The notes: generated by a model not told the origin, from the letters alone. Shown: positions 26,483-35,556, counted from the first letter of the stretch. The stretch: DNA of 64,000 nucleotides from Streptomyces sp. 135 (GCF_020026305.1 NZ_CP075691.1:4092001-4156000); one strand, 5' to 3'. Translations and numbers: made by a program.

Positions 26483-28795
26483 TCAGCCGTTGCGCTTCCA
26501 GCGCGGCTTGTCGTCACGGCGGCCGAAGGAGCCGGTGCCGGTGCCGGAGCGGTCGCGGTTGTACGCGGGACGCTCGTGGCCACCGGAGCGGAAGCCGCCG
26601 GAGGGACGGTCGTCGCGACGGTCACGGTTGAACGGACGGTCGCTGCCGCGGTGACCACCGGAGGGGCGGTCGTCACGGCGGAAGCCGCCACGGTCGCCAC
26701 CACGGGTGTCGTCACGACGGTCGCGGTTGAAGCCGCCACCCGACGGACGGTCGTCACGACGGAAGCCACCACGGTCACCGCCACGGCTGTCGCCACCACG
26801 GTCACGGTTGAAGCCGCCACCCGACGGACGGTCGTCGCGACGGAAGCCACCACGGTCGTCACGACGGTCGCGGTTGAAGCCGCCGCCCGAGGGACGGTCG
26901 TCGCGACGGAAGCCGCCACGGTCACCGCCACCACGGTTGTCGTCCCGGCGGAAGCCGCCACGGTCGCCACCGCGGTCGTCACGACGGTCACGGTTGAAGC
27001 CGCCACCCGACGGACGGTCGTCGCGACGGAAGCCACCGCGGTCACCGCCACGGCTGTCGTCACGGTTGAAGCCGCCACGGTCGCCACGGCGGTCACGCTC
27101 GTAGTTGCCGCGCTCATCACGCTGCGGACGGCGGTTCTCGTACGAGGAGGAGCGCTCCTCGCGGACCGGGCGCTCGGCGGTCGGCTGCTCGGGGACCGAC
27201 ACGACGGCGGCCTCCACGACGGCCTCGGCCGCGGCGGCGGCCTCGGCGACGGCGGCCTCCGGGTCCTCACCGCGCTCGCGGGCGGCACGCGCGGTGAGGC
27301 GGTCGGCCTCCTCGCGCAGCTCGGCGGCGCGGCGCTGCGCGCGCTCCAACTCCTTGGTGAGCTCCTTGACCTCACGCTCGGCCTGGGCCGCGGCGTTGCC
27401 CGCGGAGTCGGCCTGCACCTCGGTCATCGAGCGGGCGCCGGTGATCTCGGCGACCTCCGGGTCGAAGGTGCCGCCGCCGTTGATGATGTGGCGCGTGGCG
27501 TCGACGCCCGCGTCCTCCATCAGGCGGAAGATCTGGCGGCGCTGGTGCGGCAGGGAGAGGGAGACGACCGTGCCGCTGCGACCCGCACGGGCCGTACGGC
27601 CGGAGCGGTGCAGGTAGTCCTTGTGGTCACCGGCCGGGTCCACGTTCAGGACCAGGTCGATGCCGTCGACGTGGATGCCGCGGGCGGCGACGTCGGTGGC
27701 GACGAGGGCGTTGACGTAGCCCTTCTTGAAGTCTTCGAGGACGCGGGTACGGGCGCCCTGCGTCATGCCGCCGTGCAGCGCGTCGGCCTTCACACCGGAG
27801 TCGCAGAGCTGCTCGGCGATGCGGTCGGCGCCCAGCTGGGTGCGGACGAAGATGATCGTGCGGCCCTTGCGCGCGGCGATGGCGGCCGTGACGGGCGCCT
27901 TGTCGCGGGGCTTCACGATCAGGATGTGGTGCGTCATGGTCGTGACGTTGCCCTGGGCGCTGTCGACCTCGTGCGTCACCGGGTTGGTCAGGTAGCGCTT
28001 GACCAGCGTGGAGATCTCGTTCTCCATCGTGGCCGAGAACAGCATGCGCTGGCCGCCGGACGGAACCTGGTCGAGCAGCTCGGTGACCTCGGGCAGGAAG
28101 CCCAGGTCGGACATCTGGTCGGCCTCGTCGAGGACGGCGATCTGGGTGTTCTCCAGGGAGCAGGCGCCGCGGCTGATGATGTCGCGCAGACGGCCCGGCG
28201 TGGCGACGAGGATGTCGACACCGCGCTCCAGGGCGTAGATCTGGTTGCCCATGGACGTACCGCCGCAGACGACCTTCATCTTCAGGCCGAGGACGTCGCC
28301 GTAGGGCTGGAGGGCGTCCGCGACCTGCATCGCGAGCTCACGGGTCGGGGTGAGGATGACGCCGCGGGGCTTCTTCTTCTCGGTGCGGCCGCCCTCGGCG
28401 AGGGTCGCCAGCATCGGCAGACCGAAGGAGAGGGTCTTGCCGGAGCCGGTGCGGCCACGGCCGAGGATGTCCTTGCCGGCCAGGGCGTCCGGGATGGTCG
28501 CGGCCTGGATCGGGAAGGGCGTGGTCACGCCGTTCTGCGCGAGCTTGCGGACGATGCCCTCGGGCAGACCGAGGTCCGCGAAGGTCATCTCGGGCTCGGC
28601 GTCGGCGTCGACCTGGGCCTCGACGGCGTCACTGTCACCGGCGACCTCGACGGCTTCGGCGGCTTCGACGGCCTCAGCGCTCTCGACAACCTCAACGACC
28701 TCAACCGTCTCGGGAACCTCGACGATCACGTTCTGGTTCTCGCTCTGGTTCTGGTTCTCGGGCAGGACGGCGTGGTCAGAACTGAAAATGGACAT
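26483..28795 (-). CDS. DEAD-box ATP-dependent RNA helicase with RGG-like tail
   Basis: 770 aa from ATG 28795. All RNA-helicase motifs are visible: Q motif (FPIQAATIP), I GRTGSGKT, Ia PTRELAMQ, Ib TPGR, II DEAD, III SAT, IV IIFVRTQ, V ATDVAARGIH, VI HRSGRTARAG. An acidic Val/Glu/Ala N-terminus (residues 20-70) precedes the core. After a helical linker, about 190 residues repeat GGFRRDDRPSGGGFNRDRRD, an Arg/Gly/Asp-rich RNA-binding tail. It probably unwinds structured mRNA or rRNA, especially in the cold. The repeat number is likely to vary between strains. Confidence 0.93.
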   Translation of the reverse strand: MSIFSSDHAVLPENQNQSENQNVIVEVPETVEVVEVVESAEAVEAAEAVEVAGDSDAVEAQVDADAEPEMTFADLGLPEGIVRKLAQNGVTTPFPIQAATIPDALAGKDILGRGRTGSGKTLSFGLPMLATLAEGGRTEKKKPRGVILTPTRELAMQVADALQPYGDVLGLKMKVVCGGTSMGNQIYALERGVDILVATPGRLRDIISRGACSLENTQIAVLDEADQMSDLGFLPEVTELLDQVPSGGQRMLFSATMENEISTLVKRYLTNPVTHEVDSAQGNVTTMTHHILIVKPRDKAPVTAAIAARKGRTIIFVRTQLGADRIAEQLCDSGVKADALHGGMTQGARTRVLEDFKKGYVNALVATDVAARGIHVDGIDLVLNVDPAGDHKDYLHRSGRTARAGRSGTVVSLSLPHQRRQIFRLMEDAGVDATRHIINGGGTFDPEVAEITGARSMTEVQADSAGNAAAQAEREVKELTKELERAQRRAAELREEADRLTARAARERGEDPEAAVAEAAAAAEAVVEAAVVSVPEQPTAERPVREERSSSYENRRPQRDERGNYERDRRGDRGGFNRDDSRGGDRGGFRRDDRPSGGGFNRDRRDDRGGDRGGFRRDDNRGGGDRGGFRRDDRPSGGGFNRDRRDDRGGFRRDDRPSGGGFNRDRGGDSRGGDRGGFRRDDRPSGGGFNRDRRDDTRGGDRGGFRRDDRPSGGHRGSDRPFNRDRRDDRPSGGFRSGGHERPAYNRDRSGTGTGSFGRRDDKPRWKRNG
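26640..27090. repeat. Intragenic tandem repeat encoding the Arg/Gly-rich helicase tail
   Basis: The DNA repeats a roughly 60-100-nt block (GGAAGCCACCACGGTC, GGTTGAAGCCGCCACC on the plus strand) six or seven times. Near-identical synonymous codons show recent duplication rather than convergent protein sequence. Confidence 0.8.
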
Positions 28796-29055
28796 GCGAA
28801 ATGCGAAACCTTCCGGAGTCTCGGCACGCGCCCGTCAACTCCGTGATTTCGCAATGGACCGCCTCGATGCGGTCAGCCACGGCAAGGGAGAGTACGCGCC
28901 ACGCGGCGCTCTTCTGTGTCGGCGCCGGGCAAATGGGATCAAACGATCTACCACCATACGCACCCCCCACCCCATATGGCAAACGGCCCCTCTCAAACAG
29001 CCTCCCACCTGCGCATACGCGATTGCCCGCACCGCCGACGAGCTCCCCACGACAG
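28796..29055. other. Helicase upstream region
   Basis: 260 nt of mixed composition between the helicase start and the lipoprotein stop. It includes a relatively AT-rich stretch near 28920-29000. It probably holds the helicase promoter and a long leader; I see no gene. Confidence 0.4.
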
Positions 29056-29563
29056 TTACCGCGGCCCCGCCTCGGGAGACGGCTCGCGCTCCTCGGCGTC
29101 CGCGTTCCGGCGCTGGAGCTGCGCGCCCTGCCCCGGCCCGTCGTGCTCCGAGGAGGAGGGCTCCGGGGTGGTCGGGACGGGCGTCGGGGTCGACGAGGGC
29201 TTCGTCGGGCCTCTTCGTCGGCTTCGGGGTGGCCGCGGGCGGCGCCTCCTCGGCGGACTCCGACGCCTCCCCACCCCCGGGGGCCGAGTCGTCGCCCCCG
29301 GAGGCGCCGCCGCCCTTGCCCTTGCCTTTGCCCTTGCGCTTGGCCTTGCCCTTCTCGCGGCCCTGCCCGCGCTCACCGCCGGACGCGATGTCGCCGCTCC
29401 GGGCCACCGGCCTGCCGTCGGACACGGCGGACCCGCCGCCGTCCCTCGCGGAGCGCCCGGGCCGCGGCCCGTCCCCGTCGTCACCGATGCTCATGCAGCC
29501 CGCGGTCGCCGCGACGGCCACCGCGACCGCGGCCCAACGGACGGGAACGTACAACTGGCGCAC
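29056..29563 (-). CDS. Small lipoprotein with charged low-complexity body (frameshifted)
   Basis: GTG 29563 has AGGAGG 8 nt upstream. A signal peptide (WAAVAVAVAATAGC) ends in a lipobox-like TAGC, so Cys is probably lipidated. A Gly/Lys-rich stretch (GREKGKAKRKGKGKGKGGG) follows. Near 29207-29211, after PKPTKRP, one base appears extra. The other frame continues TKPSSTPTPVPTTPEPSSS and ends EEREPSPEAGPR at 29056, whereas the first frame runs on far into the next gene's leader. Product about 168 aa. No domain is recognisable. The indel sits in a G run and may be a consensus error. Confidence 0.65.
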
Positions 29564-29684
29564 GACCGAGCACCTCCTGAGGCGCTGAGAATGGGGACGC
29601 CCTGTCCAACTCCCGCGGCACGCAAGAGGACACGGACTCACCCGCGCCCGCACCGGCCCCGCACCCGCGGCCGGGCGCTCTCGC

Positions 29685-30026
29685 TCACCCGTACCCGAGC
29701 GCGTGCAGCCGGGCGTCGTCGATCCCGAAGTGATGGGCCACCTCGTGCACGACGGTGATCTCCGTCTCGGCGACCACGTCCTCACGCGAATCACACATCC
29801 GGAGCGTGGGGCCCCGGTAGATGGTGATGCGGTCCGGCAGGACACCCGCGTACCACTCGCCCCGGTCGGTCAGCGGCGTCCCTTCGTAGAGCCCGAGCAA
29901 GTCGGGATCCTCGGCGGGCGGCTCGTCCTCGACGAAGACGGCCACGTTGTCCATCAACCGCGTCAATTCAGGCGGAATCCGGTCAAGAGCCTCGCCGACC
30001 AGTTCCTCGAACTCCTCACGCGTCAT
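29685..30026 (-). CDS. Minimal zincin metallopeptidase-family protein (PF06262 type)
   Basis: 113 aa from ATG 30026 (GGGGGA 9 nt upstream). The zinc motif VVHEVAHHFGIDD fits HExxH-x8-D, and the short alpha/beta N-terminus (MTREEFEELVGEALDRIPPE) matches the small metallopeptidase family found throughout Actinobacteria. The substrate and even the activity of the family are not well established. It is divergent from the metallophosphoesterase gene 81 nt away. Confidence 0.88.
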   Translation of the reverse strand: MTREEFEELVGEALDRIPPELTRLMDNVAVFVEDEPPAEDPDLLGLYEGTPLTDRGEWYAGVLPDRITIYRGPTLRMCDSREDVVAETEITVVHEVAHHFGIDDARLHALGYG

Positions 30027-30106
30027 CTCCAGCACTCCCCCATTGTCGGCCACGCCGTCAGCGGCGTCCCGGCATACCTCCCGCCGCAACTGGGCATACG
30101 GGACCA

Positions 30107-31636
30107 ATGGCTCGCGACGTCACGGTCGTTCCCCAAGGCGTACGAAGAGCGGTCCGCGCCCTCACGGGCCACTACCGCGCCCGCCGCACCCACCCCGTCA
30201 GCGAACTGGTCAGCCCCCCGCACCCCTACGCCCGCGCCCTCGGCCTGATCACCGTCGTCCTGCTCGGCGCCTGGCTCGGCCTGCTGATCGTCGGCAGCGT
30301 GCGCGCGCCCGTCGGCCCGATGGACACCCGCATGACGCTCCGCCCCTCCGTCTCCGGCGGCACGAAGATCAACGTCTCCCCGCTCGGCGCCCTGGAACTG
30401 CGCTCCCACACCGCCCCCATCCGCCTCGACGTGGACGTGGACCGCCTCGACCCGGTGCGCTCCCAGGCCCTGGTCGACCACCCCGAGCGACTCGCGGGGC
30501 TCCAGGACGAGGTCGCACGTGACGTCGGCCACGGCACGCTCGACCTGGCCGTACGCTCCTGCGTCGCCGTCGTCTCGGGCGCGACCGCACTCGGCCTCGC
30601 GGTCTACCGCCGCCCGCGCCGCGCGCTCGCGGCGGGCGGCCTGGCCCTCGCCCTCCTCGCGGCCTCGGGCACGGCGGCGTACGCCACCTGGAACCCCAAG
30701 TCCGTCCTGGAACCGAAGTTCTCCGGCCTGCTCAGCAGCGCGCCGTCGGTCGTCGGCGACGCCCGCAGCATCGTCAGCGAATTCGACGTCTACCAGCAGG
30801 AGTTGGCCCGCCTGGTCACCAACGTGACCAAGCTGTACGACGTCACCTCCACGCTCCCCGCGTACCAGCCGGACCCCACGACCATGCGGGTCCTGCACGT
30901 CTCCGACATCCACCTCAACCCGGCGAGCTGGAAGATCATCGCTTCCCTCGTCGAGCAGTACGGCATCAACGTCATCGTCGACTCCGGCGACACCATGGAC
31001 CACGGCAGCGCGGCCGAGAACCCCTTCCTCGACCCCATCGAGGACCTCGGCGCCCCTTACGTATGGGTACGCGGCAACCACGACTCGCTCACCACCCAGC
31101 GCTACCTGGAGCGCTTCAAGAACGTCCACGTGCTCGACGACGGCAAGGCGGAGACCGTCGCCGGCCTGCGCTTCGCCGGGATCGGCGACCCGCAGTACAC
31201 CCCCGACCGCTCCGTGAAGCCCGACGGCGACTCCGTCCACCACATGGCCGGCATACGGCTCGCCTCGGCCCTGCGCGCCGAGCGGGCGGCCGGCACCCCG
31301 GTCGACGTGGCGATCGCGCACAACCCGACGACGGCGCGCGAGACGGACGGCGAGGTGCCGCTGGTCCTCGCGGGCCACGTCCACCGCCAGCGGATGGAGG
31401 TCATGGACGGGGGCACGCGGCTGCGCGTCGAGGGGTCGACGGGCGGCAGCGGGCTGCGGGCGGTCGAGGGCAAGTACCCCGATCCGGTCGAGGCCTCCGT
31501 GCTCTACCTGGACCGTACGAGCAAGCGGCTACAGGCCTGGGACGAGATCCGGCTGGGCGGTCTCGGCCTGACGAAGGCGGAGGTCAGCCGCCATCTCCCC
31601 AAGGAGAACCAGCCCGGGGCACGGCCCAGCCGATAA
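30107..31636 (+). CDS. Membrane metallophosphoesterase
   Basis: 509 aa from ATG 30107. Two hydrophobic segments (residues 45-65 and about 175-195) flank an extracytoplasmic region. From residue 265 comes a calcineurin-like phosphoesterase domain: VLHVSDIHLNP, DSGDTMDHG, VRGNHDS and AGHVHRQR, the five-block metal-binding set. It is probably anchored and faces outward or into the cytosol depending on topology, hydrolysing phosphodiesters or phosphomonoesters of unknown identity. The C-terminus ends close to a tRNA promoter. Confidence 0.9.
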   Translation: MARDVTVVPQGVRRAVRALTGHYRARRTHPVSELVSPPHPYARALGLITVVLLGAWLGLLIVGSVRAPVGPMDTRMTLRPSVSGGTKINVSPLGALELRSHTAPIRLDVDVDRLDPVRSQALVDHPERLAGLQDEVARDVGHGTLDLAVRSCVAVVSGATALGLAVYRRPRRALAAGGLALALLAASGTAAYATWNPKSVLEPKFSGLLSSAPSVVGDARSIVSEFDVYQQELARLVTNVTKLYDVTSTLPAYQPDPTTMRVLHVSDIHLNPASWKIIASLVEQYGINVIVDSGDTMDHGSAAENPFLDPIEDLGAPYVWVRGNHDSLTTQRYLERFKNVHVLDDGKAETVAGLRFAGIGDPQYTPDRSVKPDGDSVHHMAGIRLASALRAERAAGTPVDVAIAHNPTTARETDGEVPLVLAGHVHRQRMEVMDGGTRLRVEGSTGGSGLRAVEGKYPDPVEASVLYLDRTSKRLQAWDEIRLGGLGLTKAEVSRHLPKENQPGARPSR

Positions 31637-31641
31637 CCGTT

Positions 31642-31671
31642 TTGGCGATACCTCTTCGCATCCCATATGCT
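31642..31671 (+). promoter_or_regulatory. Putative promoter of the tRNA-Glu/Asp/Phe cluster
   Basis: TTGGCG (31642-31647), 18 nt, TATGCT (31666-31671), 46 nt before the first tRNA. Confidence 0.55.
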
Positions 31672-31716
31672 TCTCACGTCCCCGACGCGCTGCAAAGCGC
31701 CCAGGCGGGCCTCTTA

Positions 31717-31789
31717 GCCCTCATCGTCTAGTGGCCCAGGACGCCGCCCTTTCAAGGCGGTAGCACGGGTTCGAATCCCGTTGGGGGCA
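31717..31789 (+). tRNA. tRNA-Glu (UUC)
   Basis: 73 nt. Anticodon loop CTTTCAA, acceptor GCCCTCA/TGGGGGC with one G-U pair, discriminator A, T-loop TTCGAAT. First of a three-tRNA cluster. Confidence 0.95.
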
Positions 31790-31828
31790 CGCAACACCTT
31801 GTGCGAGACTAGTGCTCGCACAATGCTT

Positions 31829-31903
31829 GGTCCTGTGGAGCAGTTTGGAGTGCTCGCCACCCTGTCAAGGTGGAGGCCGCGGGTTCAAATCCCGTCAGGA
31901 CCG
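31829..31903 (+). tRNA. tRNA-Asp (GUC), copy 1
   Basis: 75 nt. Anticodon loop CTGTCAA, acceptor GGTCCTG/CAGGACC, discriminator G. Identical over its full length to the copy at 40228. Confidence 0.95.
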
Positions 31904-31927
31904 CTTGCGATTCCACGCGGATCGCGT

Positions 31928-32001
31928 GGCTGGGTAGCTCAGTTGGTACGAGCGATCGCCTGAAAAGCGATAGGTCGCCGGTTCGATCCCGGCCCCAGCC
32001 A
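31928..32001 (+). tRNA. tRNA-Phe (GAA)
   Basis: 74 nt. Anticodon loop CTGAAAA, acceptor GGCTGGG/CCCAGCC, discriminator A, T-loop TTCGATC. Confidence 0.95.
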
Positions 32002-32006
32002 CTTCC

Positions 32007-32037
32007 CGAAGGCCCCGTCCCCTGGACGGGGCCTTCG
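32007..32037 (+). terminator. Terminator of the tRNA cluster
   Basis: CGAAGGCCCCGTCC pairs perfectly with GGACGGGGCCTTCG around a 3-nt loop, 5 nt after tRNA-Phe. Confidence 0.9.
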
Positions 32038-32109
32038 TCGTCCCCCGGACGGTCACGCCCGCCTGTCCGCACCCGGCGGCATCCCCTACCCCGCCGCTCC
32101 GCGCCGGAT

Positions 32110-32545
32110 GTCTCCCCCCACCCGCCCGTTACTCGGCATCGAGATGGCGGGCGGGGCAGGGGCGGGCGGGGTGCCCGTGACCCGGCGTCGAGATGGCGGG
32201 GTGGGGGCGGGCCGGGTGTCCGTGACCCGGCATCGAGGTGGCGGGGGTGGGGGCGGGCGAGGATGCCCGTGACCCCGCATCGAGACGGCAAGGCGGGGAC
32301 AGGCGGAGAGGCCCGTCACTCAACGTCGAAACGTCGAAGTAGGGGCGGGCGGGGGTGCCCGTGACGTGACCCGGCATCGAGGTGGCAGGTGGGGGCAGGC
32401 AGGGGTGTCCGTGACCCCGCGTCGAGATGGCCAGGTGAGGGCAGGCGGAGAGGCCCGTCACTCAACGTCGAAACCCTCGAAGCAGGGGCGAGACCTCAAG
32501 GCAGGAGCGGGCGGGGACGCCCACTACCCGGCAGCGAAACACCGA
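32110..32545. repeat. Degenerate minisatellite, about nine units of 45-50 nt
   Basis: Anchors GGCATCGAG, GGCGTCGAG or CAACGTCGAA recur near 32135, 32184, 32229, 32276, 32321, 32373, 32418, 32463 and 32530, separated by GTGGGGGCGGGCGGGGTGCC and CGTGACCC. Both strands lack a credible gene here; the translated frames only echo the repeat. The array fills most of the 750-nt gap between the tRNA cluster and the permease gene. Confidence 0.85.
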
Positions 32546-32757
32546 TGACGCGGGACAGACAGGAAGCAGCGACGGCCCGCAGGCGCCCGCGCGCCCGAGG
32601 GGACGTGGGGGTATGTGCGCGCGGAGCACAGTGGTGGTCATGAGGGGGCCGAAGCAGCAAATCGCCCGCGCCAAGATGGCGAGCACGGACATACCCCCGC
32701 GGCCCCGCCCCCAAGCCGCACCCCAGGCGACCACCACGGCCCCACACACCCTCGCCC
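32546..32757. other. Gap without identified feature
   Basis: About 210 nt between the minisatellite and the permease stop codon. I see no gene, hairpin or promoter that stands out. Confidence 0.4.
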
Positions 32758-33870
32758 CTACGCCCCATGCGCCGCGTGCGCCGCACCCACCCCCCGCCCA
32801 CCCGGATGCCGATGCCGCCACACCCAGAACACCGCCGAGGAAACCAGCGCCCACCCCCCAAGCACCAGGAACGGAAACGCGTGCTGGTGACCGCCGAAGT
32901 ACACCGCCGTGTGCTGCGCGTTGACCGACGCCCCCGGCGGCAACCACTGCCCGATGTGCCCCAGCACCGACGGAAGCAGCGGCCACGACACCGCACCCCC
33001 GGACGACGGATTCCCGAGGAGCACCATCAGCCCCCACGTCGGCAGCATCGCCCACCGCCCGAACAACGTGTTGAACATCGTGAAGACCATCCCCGACGCG
33101 AACATCGTCAGCGCCAGGATCAGCCACGACTCCACGAACGGCAGCCGCACCGCCCCCAGCCACCAGTCGACGACCGCCGCGATGACAAAGGCCCCCAGCA
33201 GCGCGTACATCGCCGTGAACGCGATGCGCTCCGCCGGATTCAGCCCCCGCGCGTGCACGCTCAGCTGAATCGCCCCCACGAACCCGATGATCACCGCGGC
33301 CAGCGAGATGTAGAAGATGGCGAGCCCCCGGGGATCACCCTCCTGCAACGGCTTGATGTCCTTCACCACGACCGGGACCCCCACCCGCTCGCCCACCTTC
33401 GGCGCGGTCTCCGCGAGAACCTGCGCGACGGACGCCCCGGACGCCCCCGAGACGTCCATCGTGACCTTCTTGTCCTCACCACCGCCCACCTCGACGATCG
33501 CGAAGACCTTCTGCTCCTCCACGTCCCGCCGCGCCGCGGCCACGCTGTCGTACCGCCGCACTTCCAGCGAAGCGTTCAGCGCCTTCTCCATGCCGCCGAG
33601 GAACGCCTTGCCGTGCGCGGCGTCCGGCGTACCGACGACCGCCGTGGGGACATGGTGCGGAGTCGGGTTCGCCATCGAGTACGTGTACGAGCCGGCGAAG
33701 AGCCCCGCGGCGGCGGCCAGGATGAACACCAGCACGAGGGCAGGCAGGAACGGCGACCGCTTGAAGGCGGCCCACCGCTCCCCAGGTGTCGGAACCCGGC
33801 CGTGCGCGCCATGCGCGCCATGCGCACCGTGCGGATGCTGACTCTGCTCTCCCGACTCATGATCAGACAT
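32758..33870 (-). CDS. ABC-2/DUF3533-type membrane protein
   Basis: 370 aa from ATG 33870. A His/Gly/Ala-rich cytoplasmic start (PHGAHGAHGAHG) precedes one membrane helix (PALVLVFILAAAAGLFAGSY). A roughly 140-residue extracytoplasmic alpha/beta domain is followed by five helices (from IFYISLAAVIIGFVGAIQL to FLVLGGWALVSSAVFWV). This layout matches YhgE/Pip or DUF3533-like permeases, which are often linked to export or stress; no ATPase is adjacent. It ends in another His-containing tail (GAAHAAHGA). It lies 33 nt after the ccdA-like gene and is probably the third cistron of that operon. Confidence 0.75.
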   Translation of the reverse strand: MSDHESGEQSQHPHGAHGAHGAHGRVPTPGERWAAFKRSPFLPALVLVFILAAAAGLFAGSYTYSMANPTPHHVPTAVVGTPDAAHGKAFLGGMEKALNASLEVRRYDSVAAARRDVEEQKVFAIVEVGGGEDKKVTMDVSGASGASVAQVLAETAPKVGERVGVPVVVKDIKPLQEGDPRGLAIFYISLAAVIIGFVGAIQLSVHARGLNPAERIAFTAMYALLGAFVIAAVVDWWLGAVRLPFVESWLILALTMFASGMVFTMFNTLFGRWAMLPTWGLMVLLGNPSSGGAVSWPLLPSVLGHIGQWLPPGASVNAQHTAVYFGGHQHAFPFLVLGGWALVSSAVFWVWRHRHPGGRGVGAAHAAHGA

Positions 33871-33903
33871 ACGAACACGCTAAACCACGCATACGCAGCC
33901 TTC

Positions 33904-34761
33904 TCACTCAGAGAAAGGCAACTCCGACGAAGCGGACTCACTCCTCCTCCGCCGCCACCCCCGCACCGAGAGAGCACCCCCCACCAACACCACGACCCCC
34001 ACCAGCAACACGGAATCCGGCACGGCCCTGCCAACCCCCCCGGCCCACTGCTCCACCGCGAACGAATCGTCCACGTCCAAGAGCCCCGGCAGCGCGGTGG
34101 TCCCGTCGTAGGCGAGGAAAAGCGCCCCGAGCGCGACGAAGAACAACCCCGAGAGCAGCGACGTCGTATGCAGCTCGAACCGCCCGAGCCGGAAGGCCCG
34201 CCCGCGCAGCCACCTCCGCCGCCCCAGATCGAACCGCTCCCAGAGCAGCGCGAGCAGGAAGAGCGGCACGGCCATGCCGAGCGCGTAGACGGCGAGCAGC
34301 AGCCCGCCGTACACAGGGCTCCCGCTCACCGCCGCGACCGTCAGCACGCTGCCGAGGATCGGCCCCGCGCAGAACCCGGCGAGGCCGTACACGGCCCCCA
34401 GCGCGTACACCGAGAAGGCGGTGGTCGGACGGATCCGCCCCGACAGCTCCGCCATCCTCCGTGAGGCGAAGCCCATCCCCACGACCTGGAGCACGCCGAG
34501 CCCGATGATCAGCCACCCGGCGACGAGCACCAGCTGGTCACGGTGGCCGAAGAAGAACCGCCCGGCGTAGGACCCGGCGGCGCCCAGCGGGACCAGGGTG
34601 GTGGCGAGCCCGGCGTAGAAGATGCCGGTCCGCGCGACGAGCCGCGAGGTCGAGTCGATCGAGTACGCGAAGAAGGCGGGCAGCAGCAGCGCGCTGCATG
34701 GACTGACCAGAGCGAGCAGTCCGCCCAGAAACGCGGCGAAGTACCCCACATCGGCGGTCAC
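33904..34761 (-). CDS. CcdA/DsbD-type thiol-disulfide transporter
   Basis: 285 aa from GTG 34761, overlapping the dsbA-like stop by 4 nt (GTGA). Six to seven membrane helices. The two redox Cys are in conserved positions: LVSPCSALLLPAFF in helix 1 and GLAGFCAGPILGSV in helix 4. CcdA proteins carry electrons from cytosolic thioredoxin across the membrane to extracytoplasmic partners. Translational coupling to the DsbA-like protein upstream strongly implies a functional pair. The 3' part encodes a short charged tail. Confidence 0.9.
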   Translation of the reverse strand: MTADVGYFAAFLGGLLALVSPCSALLLPAFFAYSIDSTSRLVARTGIFYAGLATTLVPLGAAGSYAGRFFFGHRDQLVLVAGWLIIGLGVLQVVGMGFASRRMAELSGRIRPTTAFSVYALGAVYGLAGFCAGPILGSVLTVAAVSGSPVYGGLLLAVYALGMAVPLFLLALLWERFDLGRRRWLRGRAFRLGRFELHTTSLLSGLFFVALGALFLAYDGTTALPGLLDVDDSFAVEQWAGGVGRAVPDSVLLVGVVVLVGGALSVRGWRRRRSESASSELPFSE

Positions 34762-35543
34762 TCGGAAGCCCCCTGACCGCCTGCCTGCCCGGCCCCCTTA
34801 CCGCCCGCCTGCCCCGCCGCCGCCTCGATCGCCTGCCGGAACACCTCGTCCGGCTGGGCGCCCGAGATGGGCCGCCCGTTGACCAGGAAGGACGGCGTGG
34901 AGGTGGCGCCGAGGCCGTACGCCTCCTCTTGGTCCTTCTTCACGGCGGCCCCGGCCGCGTCGCTTTCCGCGTCGGAGACGAACCGCCCGACGTCCTTGAC
35001 CCCGGCCTCCTTCGCCAGCTCCTTCAGCCGGTCCTCGCCGAAGCCCTTCTCCTTGGCCCCCTCGGCGTACGCGGCCTGGTGGAACTGCCAGAAGCGCCCC
35101 TGCTTCCCGGCCGCCCACGCGCCGCGCGCGGCCCGCTCGGAGTCCGCGCCGAAGATGGGGAAGTTGCGCCATTCGATGCGCAGGACGCCCTTGTCCACGT
35201 ACTTCTTCACGAGACCGGGCTCGGTGTCGCGGGCGAACTTCCCGCAGAAGCCGCACTTGAAGTCGGCGTACTCGATCATCACGACGGGCGCGTCCACGCG
35301 GCCCTGCGCGAGGGGGTCCCTGGCGTCGCGCCGGGCGAGCTTCTCCAGCTCGGGGTGGACACCGGCCCGCTGCTCGGCGGAGGGCTCGGCGCCGGCGGCC
35401 GCGTCCTTCCGGGCGGTGCCCGGGGAGTCGGCGGAGTCGGCGGGCTTGGTCGCCGTGTAGGAGGCGACACCGAGCAGCGCGGCGGCGACGGCGACGCCCG
35501 CGCCGATCGCGATGTTCTTCCTCTTGTTGTTGCTCTGCGGCAT
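34758..35543 (-). CDS. DsbA-family membrane-anchored thioredoxin
   Basis: 261 aa from ATG 35543. An N-terminal anchor (IAIGAGVAVAAALLGVASY) is followed by an Ala/Asp linker. The thioredoxin-4 domain carries active site FKCGFCGKF and the cis-Pro segment GATSTPSFLVNG. It should oxidise or isomerise thiols outside the membrane. The C-terminal 25 residues are a Gly/Gln repeat (GQAGGKGAGQAGGQG). It is the first gene of the operon with ccdA and the DUF3533-type permease. Its leader contains the 21-bp repeat at 35557-35655. Confidence 0.92.
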   Translation of the reverse strand: MPQSNNKRKNIAIGAGVAVAAALLGVASYTATKPADSADSPGTARKDAAAGAEPSAEQRAGVHPELEKLARRDARDPLAQGRVDAPVVMIEYADFKCGFCGKFARDTEPGLVKKYVDKGVLRIEWRNFPIFGADSERAARGAWAAGKQGRFWQFHQAAYAEGAKEKGFGEDRLKELAKEAGVKDVGRFVSDAESDAAGAAVKKDQEEAYGLGATSTPSFLVNGRPISGAQPDEVFRQAIEAAAGQAGGKGAGQAGGQGASE

Positions 35544-35556
35544 CAGAAGGTTCTCT

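Noticed and set aside
23123..28846. 1907-aa plus-strand open frame opposite the FG-GAP and helicase genes
   Set aside because: It is an antisense shadow of two well-supported minus-strand genes. Its sequence is low-complexity Val/Thr/Arg/Gly caused by GC-rich third positions, with no domain.
32110..32545. Possible CRISPR array
   Set aside because: Units are degenerate along their whole length with no conserved direct repeat, no unique spacers and no cas genes.
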